DNA from: Gambelia wislizenii
Lineage: Eukaryota > Chordata > Lepidosauria > Squamata > Crotaphytidae
Direction: 5' to 3'
Length of the DNA: 64,000 nt
NCBI GenBank assembly: GCA_030847615.1
Contig: JAUMIR010000012.1
Span: forward strand, 3,837,501 to 3,901,500
Positions 1 to 11,434 of the stretch are shown in pieces. The position numbers were made by a program, and so were the translations under genes. Numbering within the stretch: the first letter of the stretch is position 1; every line of letters starts with the position of its first letter. Below the pieces are notes generated by a model. It worked only from the letters and a program-made list of their open reading frames with translations. It had not been told where the DNA came from and did not search any database.

Positions 1-2954
1 GCTCACGTAAAATTGACTTTTGGCTACAGATTGTGAAACAGCAGAATGTAGCAATTACAGCCAGCATCCCAAAATTAATTGCTCCTCAAGTTCAGGGTAC
101 TGGATCCCAGACCTGATACCTGCCTTCTCCAAAGCAGAACAATAGAGGAAAACAGTCTGATTCCACAGTGAGCTAGAACAGCTTGTTTTATTTTCAGAAT
201 TTATACCTTTTCTTGGTAATGTATAAAATGTTCAGGACTTCCCTTTGTCTTATTCCAATATGTATCTATTCAGTTATCAGTGGCTCAGGTAACTATATAC
301 ACAATTGAGTGTCAAGGCTTCTTTTGCTTGCTTCTGCCCAAATGCAGCCACCCGTACAAATCCCACGTAGATCAATCAGGGGCCTCGGCCAGGAAATGTC
401 CAACTCCTCATAACCACTGAAACAGGAAGGCCTCCCTCTCTCAGGATCCTTTGTGTCCCTGAGAGTTGCGCCCCACTGTACTTCAGGTTCCTCATGCTCT
501 CCAAATTTTGGTACCTACTGTGTAGACTCCAGTGCATGGTACCCTGCTCAACCGTCTTGCCATCAGTATTTAAAGATGCAGAAAATCACACAAGTACCTA
601 GGGTAACTTGCTGTGTGACATCATACCCCAAGTGTGTTGCCACATATAATTCTGCTTGACTAGTCATAATCATCCGCTGATTTCTTTGAAAAAAGAAGTG
701 CCTATGAATTTACTAGTCTTTGGGAAATCCATGTGAGCACAGCACACAAATATGCAGCACCAGAGGCCATTTAACTTGCAGAGGCTGCCACCTCAAGATA
801 TTTGTACTTGCTTCAGGTCCCCATCAGCCTTAGCAACGTGATGAACATGCAGCTGAGGAATGCTCTCTGCCCAAGCTTTAATCTTAGTATAAGCTCTGCC
901 ACAAATTATTTTAGCTAATGCACATCTTGAATTCCTTGTGTCAAGGAGATGGCACACTACGATGGGATTTGGGCCCCAGCTGCTTAGCAAAATGGTTGGA
1001 TCCTCATATGCTTACCTGTCATTCCTGTGTGCTCGATCACTGCGATTCAGAGGTGTTGAGAAGCATTTCTTTACCATGTTGGCAGAGCATTTGATTACAC
1101 AAATAGTTACTGAACAAAGAGTAGCTGCAAGAGACACCATGGTCTCAGACTGTTTCAACACCGATCCAACTGTGCTGTGGATCCATGCTGTAACTTCAGC
1201 TATTTCCTCCTTCTGATCAGACTGGGTGTCTCTTCCATGGTACACATTTCCAACACGGAAAAGTCCCATAAGATATTTAGGGGACCGTGTGAAAACATAA
1301 CATAGCTAAAGGCTACTGTTTCCAGGAAATCACATGTACTGCATCTTTCAGAAAGGGACGAGCTTGTAATTAGCCTTCCTACTTTATATTTTCAAATACT
1401 GGCTCAGTTGTGACATTTCTATGTTGTCAAGATGAGACAACATAGAGAATATCGCTGTGCTGAAAAAGGCAATTCAGTAGCAAAACCGGGCCCTGACTCT
1501 GTGCCCTCTTCTCTACCCTTTGCTTGCACATTTTTAAAGCAGAGAAGCAAGACTTGTACCCATTCATACTGCAGCAAAGAGAGGGGAGCATGCAGTGAAT
1601 CACAAGATATACAAACCACAAAACGTTAATACAGGAGAGAACACAGTTTTCCAACCTGGGCTTCAGCACCGATAGTTTCAAAGAGAAGCTTTTCCTGGGA
1701 ACGCATGGAAATTAAACATATGAAGGAGTGAGGAGAGAAAGAGAAGAGGGCACAGAAGCACCCAGACAGTGGTGGGGCGATGTACAAAGAAAGGTAAATG
1801 GATCCTTTTGAGTTGAAATTGCTGCTTTTTGACAGTGTCTGCACATCTCCTTATGTCCAAAAGTCTGGCTTTAGCAAAAGCATAACACTCAGGATTACAA
1901 CCCATTTGCTCCTCCCTTGACACAAGCAGGTAAATTAACCAGAAAAGATTGATTTGCATGACATTCAAATCCAGGGTTATAGTTCAGTGCACCAAGGTTT
2001 ACTGCTGTTTTATGATTCCCACTTTGTTTGGAAGGAGTTAAGTTCTGGGTGTCATGCAAAGCTATCTCCTTGGTCTGTTTACCCACACAGGGAAAGGGAA
2101 GAGGAAATGTAATTGCATTATTGTCCTTCCAGGTTGTCAGTAGAAATGGGTTGCATGCCATTGCTGATAATGTTGTTTATCCAGTCAGGATTTCTGGCTT
2201 AAAATGACATGTGAACACAGCTCATCCAGTGTTGTCGTAGTCTCAGCTCTAAAAAAAAAGATATCCTTAAGAAGTTGACAGGGAAAGAGCAGAGGCGGCT
2301 GAGAATGAAAGGACAAAAGGGGTAAAGGGGTAAGAAAAAGGCAGGAAGAGAGACAGAACCCTCAAAGCAGACAAATGGTGCTTCAGTTGTTGCTCAGAGG
2401 GAGATTATATGGGTGATCTACTTGTGGCTTCTGAAAATCACTGAAGAACAGGAGAGAAAAATAATATTTACAGTTGTGGCACCTGCCTCAGTCTTTCAGA
2501 AAGTGGCAAGGAAGCTTATGTGTATAAACTAGCCTAACTGCAGCTATTTAAAGGGGCAACTCTTTCATGGAGCACAATATCCATGATAGAATGCATTATG
2601 GATTCTAAAGAAGCAAAAAGGTTTTGAAATACATGGGGGGAATAAAATTAAGAAGCCTTGTGCTCCCTGTGATTTCAAATCTGTTGGAATAAATCTTTGC
2701 TTCTGACCTGTAATCTAATCTCTAAAATGCTTATTTCCTCAGAAGTATTCCTAAATGGAGGTTATGGGAATTTTTGGATGTAATGCTACTGATTACACAG
2801 TTAACTTTGCTTCAGGAACCTAAGGAGATATAGTATCTAAAGATATTATCACATGGCAGTGACTGGGCTTATGCATATACAAGGGTCATGCTGCAATGGG
2901 AAGTTGGTTTGATGCAATCTCTTCTCTTTCTATGCTGCCCTCTTTTGAGAGTAC

Positions 2955-3070
2955 TGGAACATGTAATATGAGTGACTGAGCCAAGGTTACCAAATGAGCA
3001 AAGACTTGAACTTGGGTCTCCAATCCCTCTCAGCACATCTAAACACTGCACCACATTCCTAACCAATGGT
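2955..3070 (-). repeat. tRNA-derived SINE fragment
   Basis: On the minus strand this resembles the SINE seen better at 22830-23228 and 42340-42570: a region ending in TGGTGCAGTG, then a ...TTGGAGACCCAAGTTCAAGTC... B-box-like stretch and the ACCTTGGCTCAG body. It is diverged and lacks a clear tail. Confidence 0.55.
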
Positions 3071-3125
3071 ACAAAACTAGAAGAGGCCACATCTATGAAA
3101 TCTGACAATCAAACAGCAGTTGTCA

Positions 3126-3697
3126 TAACTGTCTAGATCAAGGGAAGTAATAGTGCCACTCTATTCTGCCTTGGTCAGACCTCACTTAGAATACTGTGTC
3201 CAGTTCTGGGCACCACAATTCAAAAAGGATATTGCCAAATTGGAGCATGTCCAGAGAAGGGCAACTAAAATGGTGAAAGGTCTGGAAACGATGCCTTATG
3301 AGGAGAGACTTAGGGAGCTGGGGATGTTTAGCCTGGAAAAAAGACGGTTAAGAGGCGATATGATAGCCCTGTTTAAGTATTTGAAGGGGTGTCACACTGA
3401 GGATGCAGCAGGCTTTTTTTCTGCTGCTCCAGAGATTGGAACACGGAGCAATGGGTGCAAGCTCCAGGAACAGAGATTCCACCTCAACATGAGGAGGAAC
3501 TTTTTGACAGTAAGAGCTGTTCGGCAGTGGAACACACTCCCTCGGAGCGTGGTGGGGTCTCCTTCCTTGGAGGTCTTTAAACAGAGGCTGGATGGCCATC
3601 TGTCGGGGATGCTTTGATCAAGATTTCCTGCGTGGCAGGGGGTTGGACTGGATGGCCCTCGTGGTCTCTTCCAACTCTGCAATTCTATGATTCTATG
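3126..3697 (+). mobile_element. CR1 LINE, 5'-truncated, 3' end of reverse transcriptase
   Basis: A 154-codon open frame (3153-3617) encodes the C-terminal part of a CR1-type ORF2: [55 protein letters not shown] short 3' UTR (TTGGACTGGATGGCCCTCGT) and the ATTCTATG octamer repeat follow, the hallmark CR1 terminus. The 5' end is missing, as in most CR1 copies. The intact frame suggests a fairly young insertion. Confidence 0.92.
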
Positions 3698-3845
3698 AAA
3701 ACTCAAAAACATGTGTAAGCCACACTCAGAAGAGGGAACTGGAGCTGAGGGAATGGAGGCTGAAAATGAATAGGTTCAAAAAGAAGGTGTGCAGAACATG
3801 TTAAAAATGGGAGAGGAAGAGACCAGCTGTCCTCATTTTCCTTAC

Positions 3846-3955
3846 CTGGTCACATCTGGCGCTGTGGTGGGCCTCACATGCTTCATAATTGTCTGGATCC
3901 AGTTGCGGCGAATCCCTGATGTCATGGCAGAGAGAGTGAATTTTCCTTCTTTAGT
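3846..3955 (-). CDS. MPRIP: MPRIP internal exon: end of second PH domain
   Basis: The most 3' MPRIP exon found, 110 bp, acceptor TTGCCTAG/ACTAAA, donor GACCAG/GTAAGG. It encodes [19 protein letters not shown] then [17 protein letters not shown], finishing the PH2 C-terminal helix (conserved Trp in [12 protein letters not shown]). Two bases (AG) carry over to the next exon, which is not in the window: no match to the Arg/Glu-rich or coiled-coil MPRIP regions was seen between 1 and 3845. The phosphatase- and RhoA-binding C-terminus therefore lies outside. Confidence 0.95.
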
Positions 3956-5316
3956 CTAGGCAATAGGGAGTAAGTAACAACGTGAGGGAGAGAGATCACA
4001 CCGAGCTACCCTTCAGGACTGGTCCTTGTGAGAGGGAAGTCAACTTTATGCCTTCTCCTCATACTTTCTATATTGTAGAAAGATAAAGTATTTGGATATT
4101 TCCTACTGGATAGTGTTGGCCTCCCATGAAGCAAAGCTGGATCTAGAAGCACTCCCAAGCTGTGTGCCAGTTCTTTAAAAGGATGTGCGCTTCCATGCAA
4201 AATTGAAATTTGTGCAACTATTGTTCTCCAACCGCAGTCCCCTCCTATCTCACTACATGAACCCTGCTGTTTCTCAAGTTTCTTTTATGGGGGGAAAATA
4301 GATGGATAATTAAACATATTAATTTTTGGAAGGGGACATGCACTATCTGGTTCACCCTTTCCCACAAGAGGGAACTTTTACATTTGCAGGTATCAACGTG
4401 CAGGCTGGTCAGGCAGTTGTGACTGAGGAAAACACTTCCATTTTTTAGGAATGGACACCTGCTGAAGATTGCTTCAGTCTCTTCAGATGATCCAGTTTCA
4501 AGAAATCATCCTCCAATCTGAACAAGATTTAGTTTGTTTAAAGGAAGTCTACCCCATTTTGTTATTTTCAGAATCTTCAATATGGCTCACATTAAGAATC
4601 TTTAAAAATGGCAAAACAAAATAAAACCAAGAGCTCAGAAAGGGCAGAAAAGAAATGATGACCACTGAAAGCTCAGTGAAATAGGATGGTTTTGGCTGTT
4701 GCCTCAAACATATTAACCAGAGATGCAAGAAGATTCCCAGCACACCATAAAGGAAGACCCTTTATGGTAACTACCTACCTTACTTAACCTAGTAGGGGAT
4801 TCCAGAGGAGGGTCTCAAATGCTGGCCATCACTGACAGGCAGGTGCGTATGGGAGAACACAACCCACCACACAGTGTTTAGGGCTTTGGAAATAATCGGC
4901 ACTTTGAATTGTGCCCAGAAGTAATAACTGAAATCCAACGAAGCTCTTTCAGAATCTGAGAAATATGATCAGTGAACCTTAGTCCACAAGATGGCCACTG
5001 CATTTTAAATAAGTTTAAGTTATCAACCATTTTCTGAGGACAAATCTATGTACATTGTATTACAGAAGTCAGATGTAGATACTAACAAGCCATTTGTAGC
5101 TGTAGCCCAATCACCAGTTTCCAGGAAGGGGGTACAGGTGGTACCCCAACTGAAGTTGGTAGCAATTGTTTTGTTTTCCCATGAAGCAAAGCTGCATCTA
5201 GCAACACTCCCAAGCTGTAGACCAGATTCTTAAAAGGAAGTGCCATTCCATCCAGAATTGAATTTCAATCACCTTCCTCACTACATGACCCATCATGTTC
5301 TCCAAGTTTCTCTTAC
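3956..5316 (-). other. MPRIP intron with two copies of an L2-like repeat segment
   Basis: Segments at about 4122-4288 and 5178-5312 share the same string of motifs (CCCATGAAGCAAAGCTG, ACTCCCAAGCTGTG, a CTCACTACATGA block and CAAGTTTCT). The stretch 4880-5180 resembles the reptilian repeat with AATTGTGCCCAGAAGTAATA, which I associate with an L2-like LINE in minus orientation. Exact family is uncertain. Confidence 0.5.
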
Positions 5317-5406
5317 ATGGATCTGGAAGCCATAGTTCCGCTGAACAGGGTATTCCGTTACATCAAAACACGTCGACAAGTCAATTTCCCCATCCAAATC
5401 GGCAGC
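5317..5406 (-). CDS. MPRIP: MPRIP internal exon: PH2 strands 4-6
   Basis: A 90-bp exon (30 codons, phase 0), acceptor TTGCCAG/GCTGCC, donor ATCCAT/GTAAGA. It encodes [20 protein letters not shown] then [10 protein letters not shown], the central strands of the second PH domain. The intron sequence just inside the donor is part of a dispersed repeat that also has a copy about 1 kb away in the same intron. Confidence 0.95.
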
Positions 5407-5502
5407 CTGGCAAAATGAAACAAGGCAAGAGAGGTTTCATAACAGCCAGTCAGAGGCAAACTTTGAAAGGTGCCTCTCCTATCTCCCAACAAGTTGTACA
5501 TT

Positions 5503-5531
5503 ATTTATTTATTTATTTATTTATTTATTCG
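5503..5531 (+). repeat. (TTAT)n microsatellite in a 321-bp intron
   Basis: About seven TTAT units sit in the short intron 5407-5727 between the two central PH2 exons. Nothing else is recognised in that intron. Confidence 0.9.
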
Positions 5532-5727
5532 TCTATAAAGCATCATCAATGTGCATGAGAACGTTCAGAAGGGAAAGGATGAAGCCCAGAGGAACTTACT
5601 GTTTAAAATCCAATATGGGGGAGGGAAATGGAAGTGAGGTAAAATGGGTACAAGCCCAGGAGAAGTAGAAAAGCATCAGAAAATAAATCATACAAAATAA
5701 ATTCCCAGGCCCAATATAGCAACATAC

Positions 5728-5796
5728 CTCCTCTGCCACAGAATCCCGGTAGTATCTCAGGCTTTGATCCGTCAGGACAAACCAATGCTTCTTCCA
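5728..5796 (-). CDS. MPRIP: MPRIP internal exon: PH2 strands 2-3
   Basis: A 69-bp exon (23 codons, phase 0), acceptor TTTAATAG/TGGAAG, donor GAGGAG/GTATGT. The translation is [18 protein letters not shown] followed by SVAEE. The WKKHWFVL and LRYYRD strings are classic PH-domain second and third strands. Mammals have ADQ where this has TDQ, by memory. The next intron is only 321 bp. Confidence 0.95.
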
Positions 5797-6919
5797 CTAT
5801 TAAACAAATAAGACAACCTGCTTACAATCTGCTGTCTTAAAACTGAGGCATGTGGGAGGAAGGGAGCTCGCTATATTCCATTAATGCACTCCTCCACGCT
5901 AAACAGGATTAATTCACACTCAAGTTCACAACACTAAAGGCTTGTCTACACTACAGCTTCAATTCGGTTTCCTGGGCCAGCAGTGACCCTGTTAATGCCA
6001 CACACTTCAATGACATGAGATTGGCATTACCAGCCACACATTTCCCCCTGGCAAACTCACTTTGGCATTAAAGGCCCATCCTACTTGGATCATGTGTCCT
6101 ATACTTCACATTTTTTCCAGCCACATGGTCATGGCTGTGCTGGGTTTGGAGGGGTGGGGTATTCCCATCATGCATGCAAATATACATTGTGCCAGAGTAG
6201 TGTATTACTGGATAGACAGTGATACATTAATATTGATCTCTGCACAAATACATATTCAAAAAATAATAGCGGACGCACACTGGCAGGACTTAAATACAAC
6301 ACAGAACCACCCACTCGAAACCCCATCTCCCTGGCTCCGCACCTAAGCCAACTTGGAGGCAGTCACACATACAATAAATTGTTTTTTCCCAGTAAAGTTT
6401 ATGGTAAAAGGTAGTTTTTAAAAACCTGGGTTAAAGCCCTCAGGCCTCAAAAAAAACCATATTCCCACCAAATCATCAAGAACATTGTGTGTCCTTGCTC
6501 ACAGTGGCTACAAGGCAAGTATACTCTTTTTCTGCAGTATAGAACAAGCCCTAATACAGTCGAATATGGGGACAATTCAGACATTGCTCATTGCTTTTGC
6601 ACATGCCATGAACCGATCTCCAGAATCTCAGTGTGCGGGACAAGAAGGTGATTGGGACCACATAACAGGAGAATGCTAATACTTTCATGCTCAGCTTGTG
6701 GGCTTTCTGGAGAGGATGGGATGGTTAGCTGTTGTAAACAAAATGCTGGCCTAAAAGGATCTCAGTTTTGTTCCAGCAGGGATCTTCTGTTTTCTCTTCT
6801 GACTGAACAGTGGATGAATCTGTGCAATCACATGCATGTCTACTCGGAAGTAATACCCATCAAATTCAAGGTGGCACTCATAGGAAGGGGTATATAGTCT
6901 TACAGTGCTAGTGAATGAC

Positions 6920-7056
6920 AGTGGGCTAAATCCAGTTGCTATTTACCTAAAGTAGACTCACTGAATCAATGGGGTTTGCATAAGTGTTGATTTACGTTCA
7001 GCCATTGATTCAATGGATCTACTCTAGCTGGCAATAGCAATCAGATTTAGGCCAGT
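6920..7056. repeat. Foldback element, about 53-bp imperfect arms
   Basis: The left arm (GGGCTAAATCCAGTTGCTAT...TGAATCAATGG) is the imperfect reverse complement of the right arm (CCATTGATTCAATGGATC...ATAGCAATCAGATTTAGGCC). Arms of about 53 bp are separated by about 25 bp. It has the form of a non-autonomous DNA transposon; the family is not known to me. Confidence 0.75.
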
Positions 7057-7184
7057 ATCACTAGGGCTGATTGTCCCAAAGCATGAGATGTCAAAGAATT
7101 GTTTAATGCCTTGACAAAGTGATGAAGGCTGAAAACTCTGCTAAGGGATGGAAATCATGAGCCCCTGCAAATGTCATTAGCCTG

Positions 7185-7276
7185 TAACTCCCAGCAACCA
7201 CACTCAGCATAGCATGGTGAAAGCTGGGAGCTGAGGTCCAGCAACATCTGGAGGACTGAATGATTCCCACCCCTTC
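7185..7276. mobile_element. hAT-like non-autonomous fragment
   Basis: It contains the paired motifs TAACTCCCAGCA and GCTGGGAGCTGAGGTCCAGC, then CATCTGGAGGACTGAATGATTCCCACCCCTT. That arrangement (inverted CTCCCAGCAT motif and a terminal TTCCCACCCC) recurs at 31083-31220, 53293-53403 and 58455-58566, and is the typical shape of a short hAT-type element in reptiles. Confidence 0.5.
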
Positions 7277-7397
7277 TTTAATCAGTTAAGTCCATCATTT
7301 TAAAAAAAGATTGTAGTTAAGAAAAGATTTTTAAAAAAAATACTGATGGCTGTTTGATATAAAACCAATTATAACAACTGCACGTGGCAGGCTGTAT

Positions 7398-7775
7398 TTC
7401 ATAGAATCATAGAATCATAGAATTGTAGAGTTGAAAGAGACCACAAGGGCCATCCAGTTCAACCCCCTGCCATGCAGGAAATCACGTTCAAAGCATCCCC
7501 GACAGATGGCCATCCAGCCTCTGTTTAAAGACCTCCAAGGAAGGAGACCCCACCACGCTCCGAGGGAGTGTGTTCCACTGCCAAAAAGCTCTTACTGTCA
7601 GAAAGTTCCTCCTAACGTTGAGGTGGAGCTTGCATCCACTGTTCCATGTTCTAGTCTCTGGAGCAGCAGAAAACAAGCTTGCTCCATCCTCAATGTGACA
7701 CCCCTTCAAATACTTAAACAGGGCTATTATATCGCCCCTTAACCGCCTTTTTTCCAGGCTAAACATACTCAGCTA
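7398..7775 (-). mobile_element. CR1 LINE 3' fragment
   Basis: The minus-strand CR1 begins with the octamer run (CATAGAATCATAGAAT) at its 3' end, then the 3' UTR and a C-terminal ORF2 remnant (minus 7488-7766: [41 protein letters not shown]). A short internal deletion removes about 7 residues compared with the copy at 3126. Confidence 0.9.
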
Positions 7776-8387
7776 CCTATTTCACAATAATTATTTCATC
7801 TCCCCTTCAGATTCATGCAGGAGATGACTCTTCTAAGACGCATGTGCAAACCCACATACTATCTATTAAAAAAAAAGTTCTCCAGTCCCAAAATGACAAA
7901 TCCTACACCAGCCATGTCTCCATGTTCTTTCTTAAACAGAAGGGAGTAGGACAGGGCAAAGGGGGAGAGAGAGGGAACAGCCTGCTTAACTGGAGCAAGG
8001 CCACCCTCTCGTATAACGTTTGGCAAACCTGCAGGGTCTGGGAAGAGAACGTCCAACCACGTTGCCTTGGAGCAGGATGGGGCGGGGGAGGCAAACAGCT
8101 GGTCCTTCCATTAAGAGCAGCTGCCTCCAAGACGTTTTCATTTAGTCCAATTACTTCCCCTTACTGTATGGCAAGGTGCCTGGCACTGTGCTCAACACTG
8201 GAGCCCAAGAAGCTAGTGGTGGAAACTGGCAGCACAGCCCTGCTTTTGTTTACAGGCCAAGGCCTTGATATTTAGGAAACGAACGTCCTCTGTAAGGAAG
8301 AGTCAGGGCTGGTTGGAGACATTCTGCTACTTTCACTTATTGCAACCAGGTGTTGTTTCTTGCTTTTACAACTGATATTCAACAGTG

Positions 8388-8580
8388 TAGCAAAGAGAAA
8401 CGACAACACAGAAAGGATCACAACCCAGAAACATCGCCCAAGGAGACCTTCTGCTGTGCTTTCTGCAACCGGACTTGTTTATCTCGGATTGACCTTTTTA
8501 GTCATCAGTGCGCTTGCAGAAAGCGCGGGATGAGTCCTTCTTGAATCTTTGTTTGCGAAGAAAAGCCAGAGAGAGAGCGC
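8388..8580 (+). mobile_element. Zinc-finger-tailed LINE, 3' end
   Basis: The reading KEKRQHRKDHNPETSPKE followed by CCAFCNRTCLSRIDLFSHQ is the C-terminus of a non-LTR retrotransposon ORF2 with a C2H2-like finger. It ends ...GAAGAAAAGCC followed by an AGAGAGAG tract. The same end occurs at 17004, 23741, 40939, 45885 and 59409. Only the last ~190 bp are present. I do not assign a clade. Confidence 0.8.
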
Positions 8581-8735
8581 GCAAAGGCTTGCAGTCTATT
8601 GTAATTCCTCCCCCTGCCTCACACTTTTGGAGGCCAGAAAAAAAGAGTGACCTGGAGGGGTCCTGGGTCACAAAAACAGCCTTGATGGGCCCCATGAAGC
8701 CCTGAGATAAACAGAAGCATTCTTAGATTTTCCTT

Positions 8736-8920
8736 GGTTTTTTCCGGACTGTGAGGCTGTGTTCTGGAAGAGTTTATTTCTGACATTTCGCCTGCATCTG
8801 TGGAAGATACCAGCCACAGATACAAGTGAAATGTCAGAAATAAACTCTTCCAGAACACGGCTTCACAGCCCAGAAAAACCCCAATCTATGGATGCCAGCC
8901 GTGAAAGCCTTCAACTTCAC
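8736..8920 (-). repeat. Foldback repeat with CTGGAAGAGTTTATT stem
   Basis: Arms of about 65 bp (from TTTTTTCCGGACTGTGAGGC to GAAATGTCAGAAATAAACTC and its complement) form a near-perfect hairpin. An outer segment (GGATGCCAGCCGTGAAAGCC, 8887-8920) follows. A second copy in opposite orientation lies at 62531-62756 and a fragment at 57148-57185. Confidence 0.8.
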
Positions 8921-8981
8921 AAAGAAACATTCTTCTTTGATGACAGTCTCAGACGAAGAAAGTCCAAGCAGATACTTAGAC

Positions 8982-9042
8982 TCATAGAACCATAGAGCTG
9001 GAAGAGACCACAAGGGTCATCCAGTCCAACCCCCCGCCATGC
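8982..9042 (-). mobile_element. CR1 3'-end fragment
   Basis: A 60-bp remnant: CATAGAACCATAGAGCTGGA, then the CCACAAGGGTCATCCAGTCC 3' UTR motif, ending at CCGCCATGCAG. Confidence 0.8.
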
Positions 9043-9332
9043 AGCTGTTTTAGGTGTTGAGAGAATATGTACAAGGATACAGCTTTAGGAGGGAAGTAAA
9101 GAAAGATTTACATGTCTTTTATATGGGATGGTTTATTTTGCCACTCACGATATGTGGATTGCAAGAACTACTGGATCAAATGAAGCAGTATCCTGCACAA
9201 AGATGAAGCCTAAATACAAAAACTGCTTCACTTCCCCGAGGAGAAGCTGGAAAAAAATTTAATAGTTATTTTTTCCAAAATGCACTATCTTCGGCTATAG
9301 TAAATGAAAGAAGGCTCTCACACAAGACTTAC

Positions 9333-9389
9333 CTGTCCATCTTCATATTGCTTGGTCAGCCACCCTTTCTTGAAGTTCAGCAGGTCAGG
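9333..9389 (-). CDS. MPRIP: MPRIP microexon-like exon: start of second PH domain
   Basis: A 57-bp exon (19 codons, phase 0 at both ends), acceptor TTTGCAG/CCTGAC, donor GGACAG/GTAAGT. It encodes PDLLNFKKGWLTKQYEDGQ, matching the opening of the second PH domain (first beta strand KKGWLTKQ). It is too short to stand out as an ORF; it was recognised from the protein sequence and its splice sites. Confidence 0.95.
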
Positions 9390-9658
9390 CTGCAAAGAGA
9401 AGAGAAGAACAAAATCTAGAGTTCCCCTCAAACTTAATTTGCACTGTAATTTGCACTTAATTTTCACAACTGCAATTAAGGGAAAAGACCCAGGCCATCA
9501 TTTTCCCCAACACTAGTCTGAACATAAATTAATTCCTGATATCTTCCTTATCCAGGTAATGAGTTTCTATGCACATAAGGAAGGGAAGTATTAAGCTACA
9601 CCAAACAAGGATATCTCAGAAAAGTTAGCTGATTCTTTTCCTGAACTAATTAAAACTA

Positions 9659-9835
9659 CAGTACCACTCCCGTACTGGCAGGGGATTGGTTCTGGGCCCC
9701 TCCGCAGATGCTGAAATCTGCGGATAACGGTGAACACCCAACTCCTCTCCCCGCCCCCCACTGCAGCCCTCCTACCCAGTCACTGCTCATCGCCAACTGC
9801 AGATAACTGAATCAGCAGACACAAGGATCCTACTG
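9659..9835. mobile_element. Tigger/pogo-like MITE
   Basis: Flanked by TA on both sides (9657-9658 and 9836-9837). The left end CAGTACCACTCCCG pairs with the right end AGGATCCTACTG, and the internal GGGGATTGGTTCTGGGCCCC and CGCAGATGCTGAAATCTGCG motifs are typical of pogo/MER2-like elements. It is related to the element at 60913-61180. Confidence 0.7.
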
Positions 9836-11177
9836 TATATTGCTTTCAAAACCATCTCTATCACAGAATGACAGCATAGATAAAATCCACTGAGATCCTA
9901 TGATCCTGGAATTCCATTACAGGTGGAATGGCTTTGGAAGGAAAACAAAGACCGTTCATATATTTGTGGGAATTTGCTCCTTTGACACAGCCATGTGGCT
10001 GGCTGGTGGCCACTCTTCCCCTTTGATTGCAGAGATCTCACCATGTTCGCATCCAAGGTCCAAGAGCAACCGCTCTTCACTCCCAACACAGGTACTCCCC
10101 TTTAAGGAGGGCTGTTTCTCTTCTCTAGCCAGAGTTATAAAGGTAGGAAGTTACAGACTCATCATGACAGTTTCTTTAATTTTGATATTTCAAGGATAAA
10201 GACAGGAATTTCACTATAATGTTACCTGCAAATAGCTTCCACTACAAAGATTCACCTTCTGAGAAATAAATTTGGGAATGATGCTGAACAAGACTGGAGC
10301 TAAACAAAATCTGGGATGTACTGAAAATGGAGAAATCAACCACCAAGTACATACACTTTGAGTTCCAACTTGGGACATTAATGCCAGATTCTGCAATGGG
10401 TATAATCCTACAACATTCCTTTCAAATCAAGTTATAGCCTTTTATTTGAATATATTCTACAATGAGGAGAAAAGCATGGCTCTTCTTACATTACCAAGCC
10501 AAAGTCGTCTCTCTTTAGTGAAACACTACATGTAGTGTAGTGAGACACTACACATCAACAGTCATCAAAGTTCACATGTAACCCATCTGCTGCAGATAGA
10601 AGCAAAAGTATCTGAGTTACAAGGAAGGAGGCTGTAAGTTACATATTAGGATATAATGTCTCTCAAGGTTTCTGAACACCTTCCTTCTCAACTTTCACAA
10701 TTTTCTTGGTCCTCCACACAGCAGAACCAACATTTAGCTCCACACATCAAATGTCCTAAAGCCCTTACATAATAATGTGAAAACAGCCACTTAGCTATAA
10801 AGCCTGTTGCTTGATCCGATCACTGTCTTCTAAGCTAGACTGCCTCACATGCTAGAGAAGGCAGCAAGGTTCACGACAAAAGATGTTGCTCAGGTAAGGA
10901 ACAAGCATTATGTGTAAGTCCAAATGAAGTCCAAAACAAGGAAGATTATAAAGCAAAGACGCTACTGAACTGCTCCAGACTCAACCAGGGGTGGGAGGTT
11001 GTAAGCCCAGCTAGTGAGTATCATTTCTAGAATTCTAGAAATGCCCTAATTACATGCTAACAATAACCTACCAGCAGAGAAATCCTGGTGTGTGGTAGAA
11101 ACCTGATGAGCAGTCAATAACTTACTCAGTGTTTGCAATTCAAGTTAGAAGACCAAAAGTGAGGGACGGAGGGAGGG

Positions 11178-11434
11178 TGTGTGTGTGTGTGTCGGCCTAC
11201 CTTATCCATGCAATTCCCTGTTCATCTGCCAATTCACAAAGTCTTCAAGGTCTCGTTTCTCAATTCTCTGGCTTTTATTTATAAACTGTGCTGGACATGG
11301 CTGGCAGCTGGAAGTCACATGGATGGTGGGATTCAAGCTACTGAAGGAGCTCCTATTTATGAGGCCTCAAAATACACTAGATACTTGGCTATGCATGTGT
11401 GTGTGAGTGTGTGTGTATGAGAGAGAGAGAGAGC
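11178..11434 (+). repeat. GT and GA microsatellites flanking unique sequence
   Basis: A (GT)n tract at 11178-11193 and a TGTG/GAGA compound tract at 11395-11434. No repeat body links them. Confidence 0.8.

Larger units (their letters stand above)
1..3845 (-). other. Intron 3' of the last MPRIP exon seen
   Basis: This is the 5' part of the intron that follows the exon at 3846. Recognisable content is a minus-strand tRNA-SINE fragment near 2955-3070 and a plus-strand CR1 at 3126-3697. From 1 to about 2950 I see no exon or familiar repeat; the modest open frames around 793-1269 on both strands have no recognisable protein. Confidence 0.6.
5797..9332 (-). other. MPRIP intron rich in small repeats
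   Basis: This intron holds a foldback at 6920-7056, an hAT-like fragment at 7185-7276, a CR1 at 7398-7775, a zinc-finger LINE 3' end at 8388-8580, a foldback at 8736-8920 and a CR1 end at 8982-9042. Between 5800-6900 and 7776-8385 nothing clear is seen. Confidence 0.6.

Noticed and set aside
793..1269. Overlapping frames on both strands (minus 65 and 85 codons, plus 92)
   Set aside because: Considered as a retropseudogene or MPRIP exon; no match to any MPRIP region or known protein.
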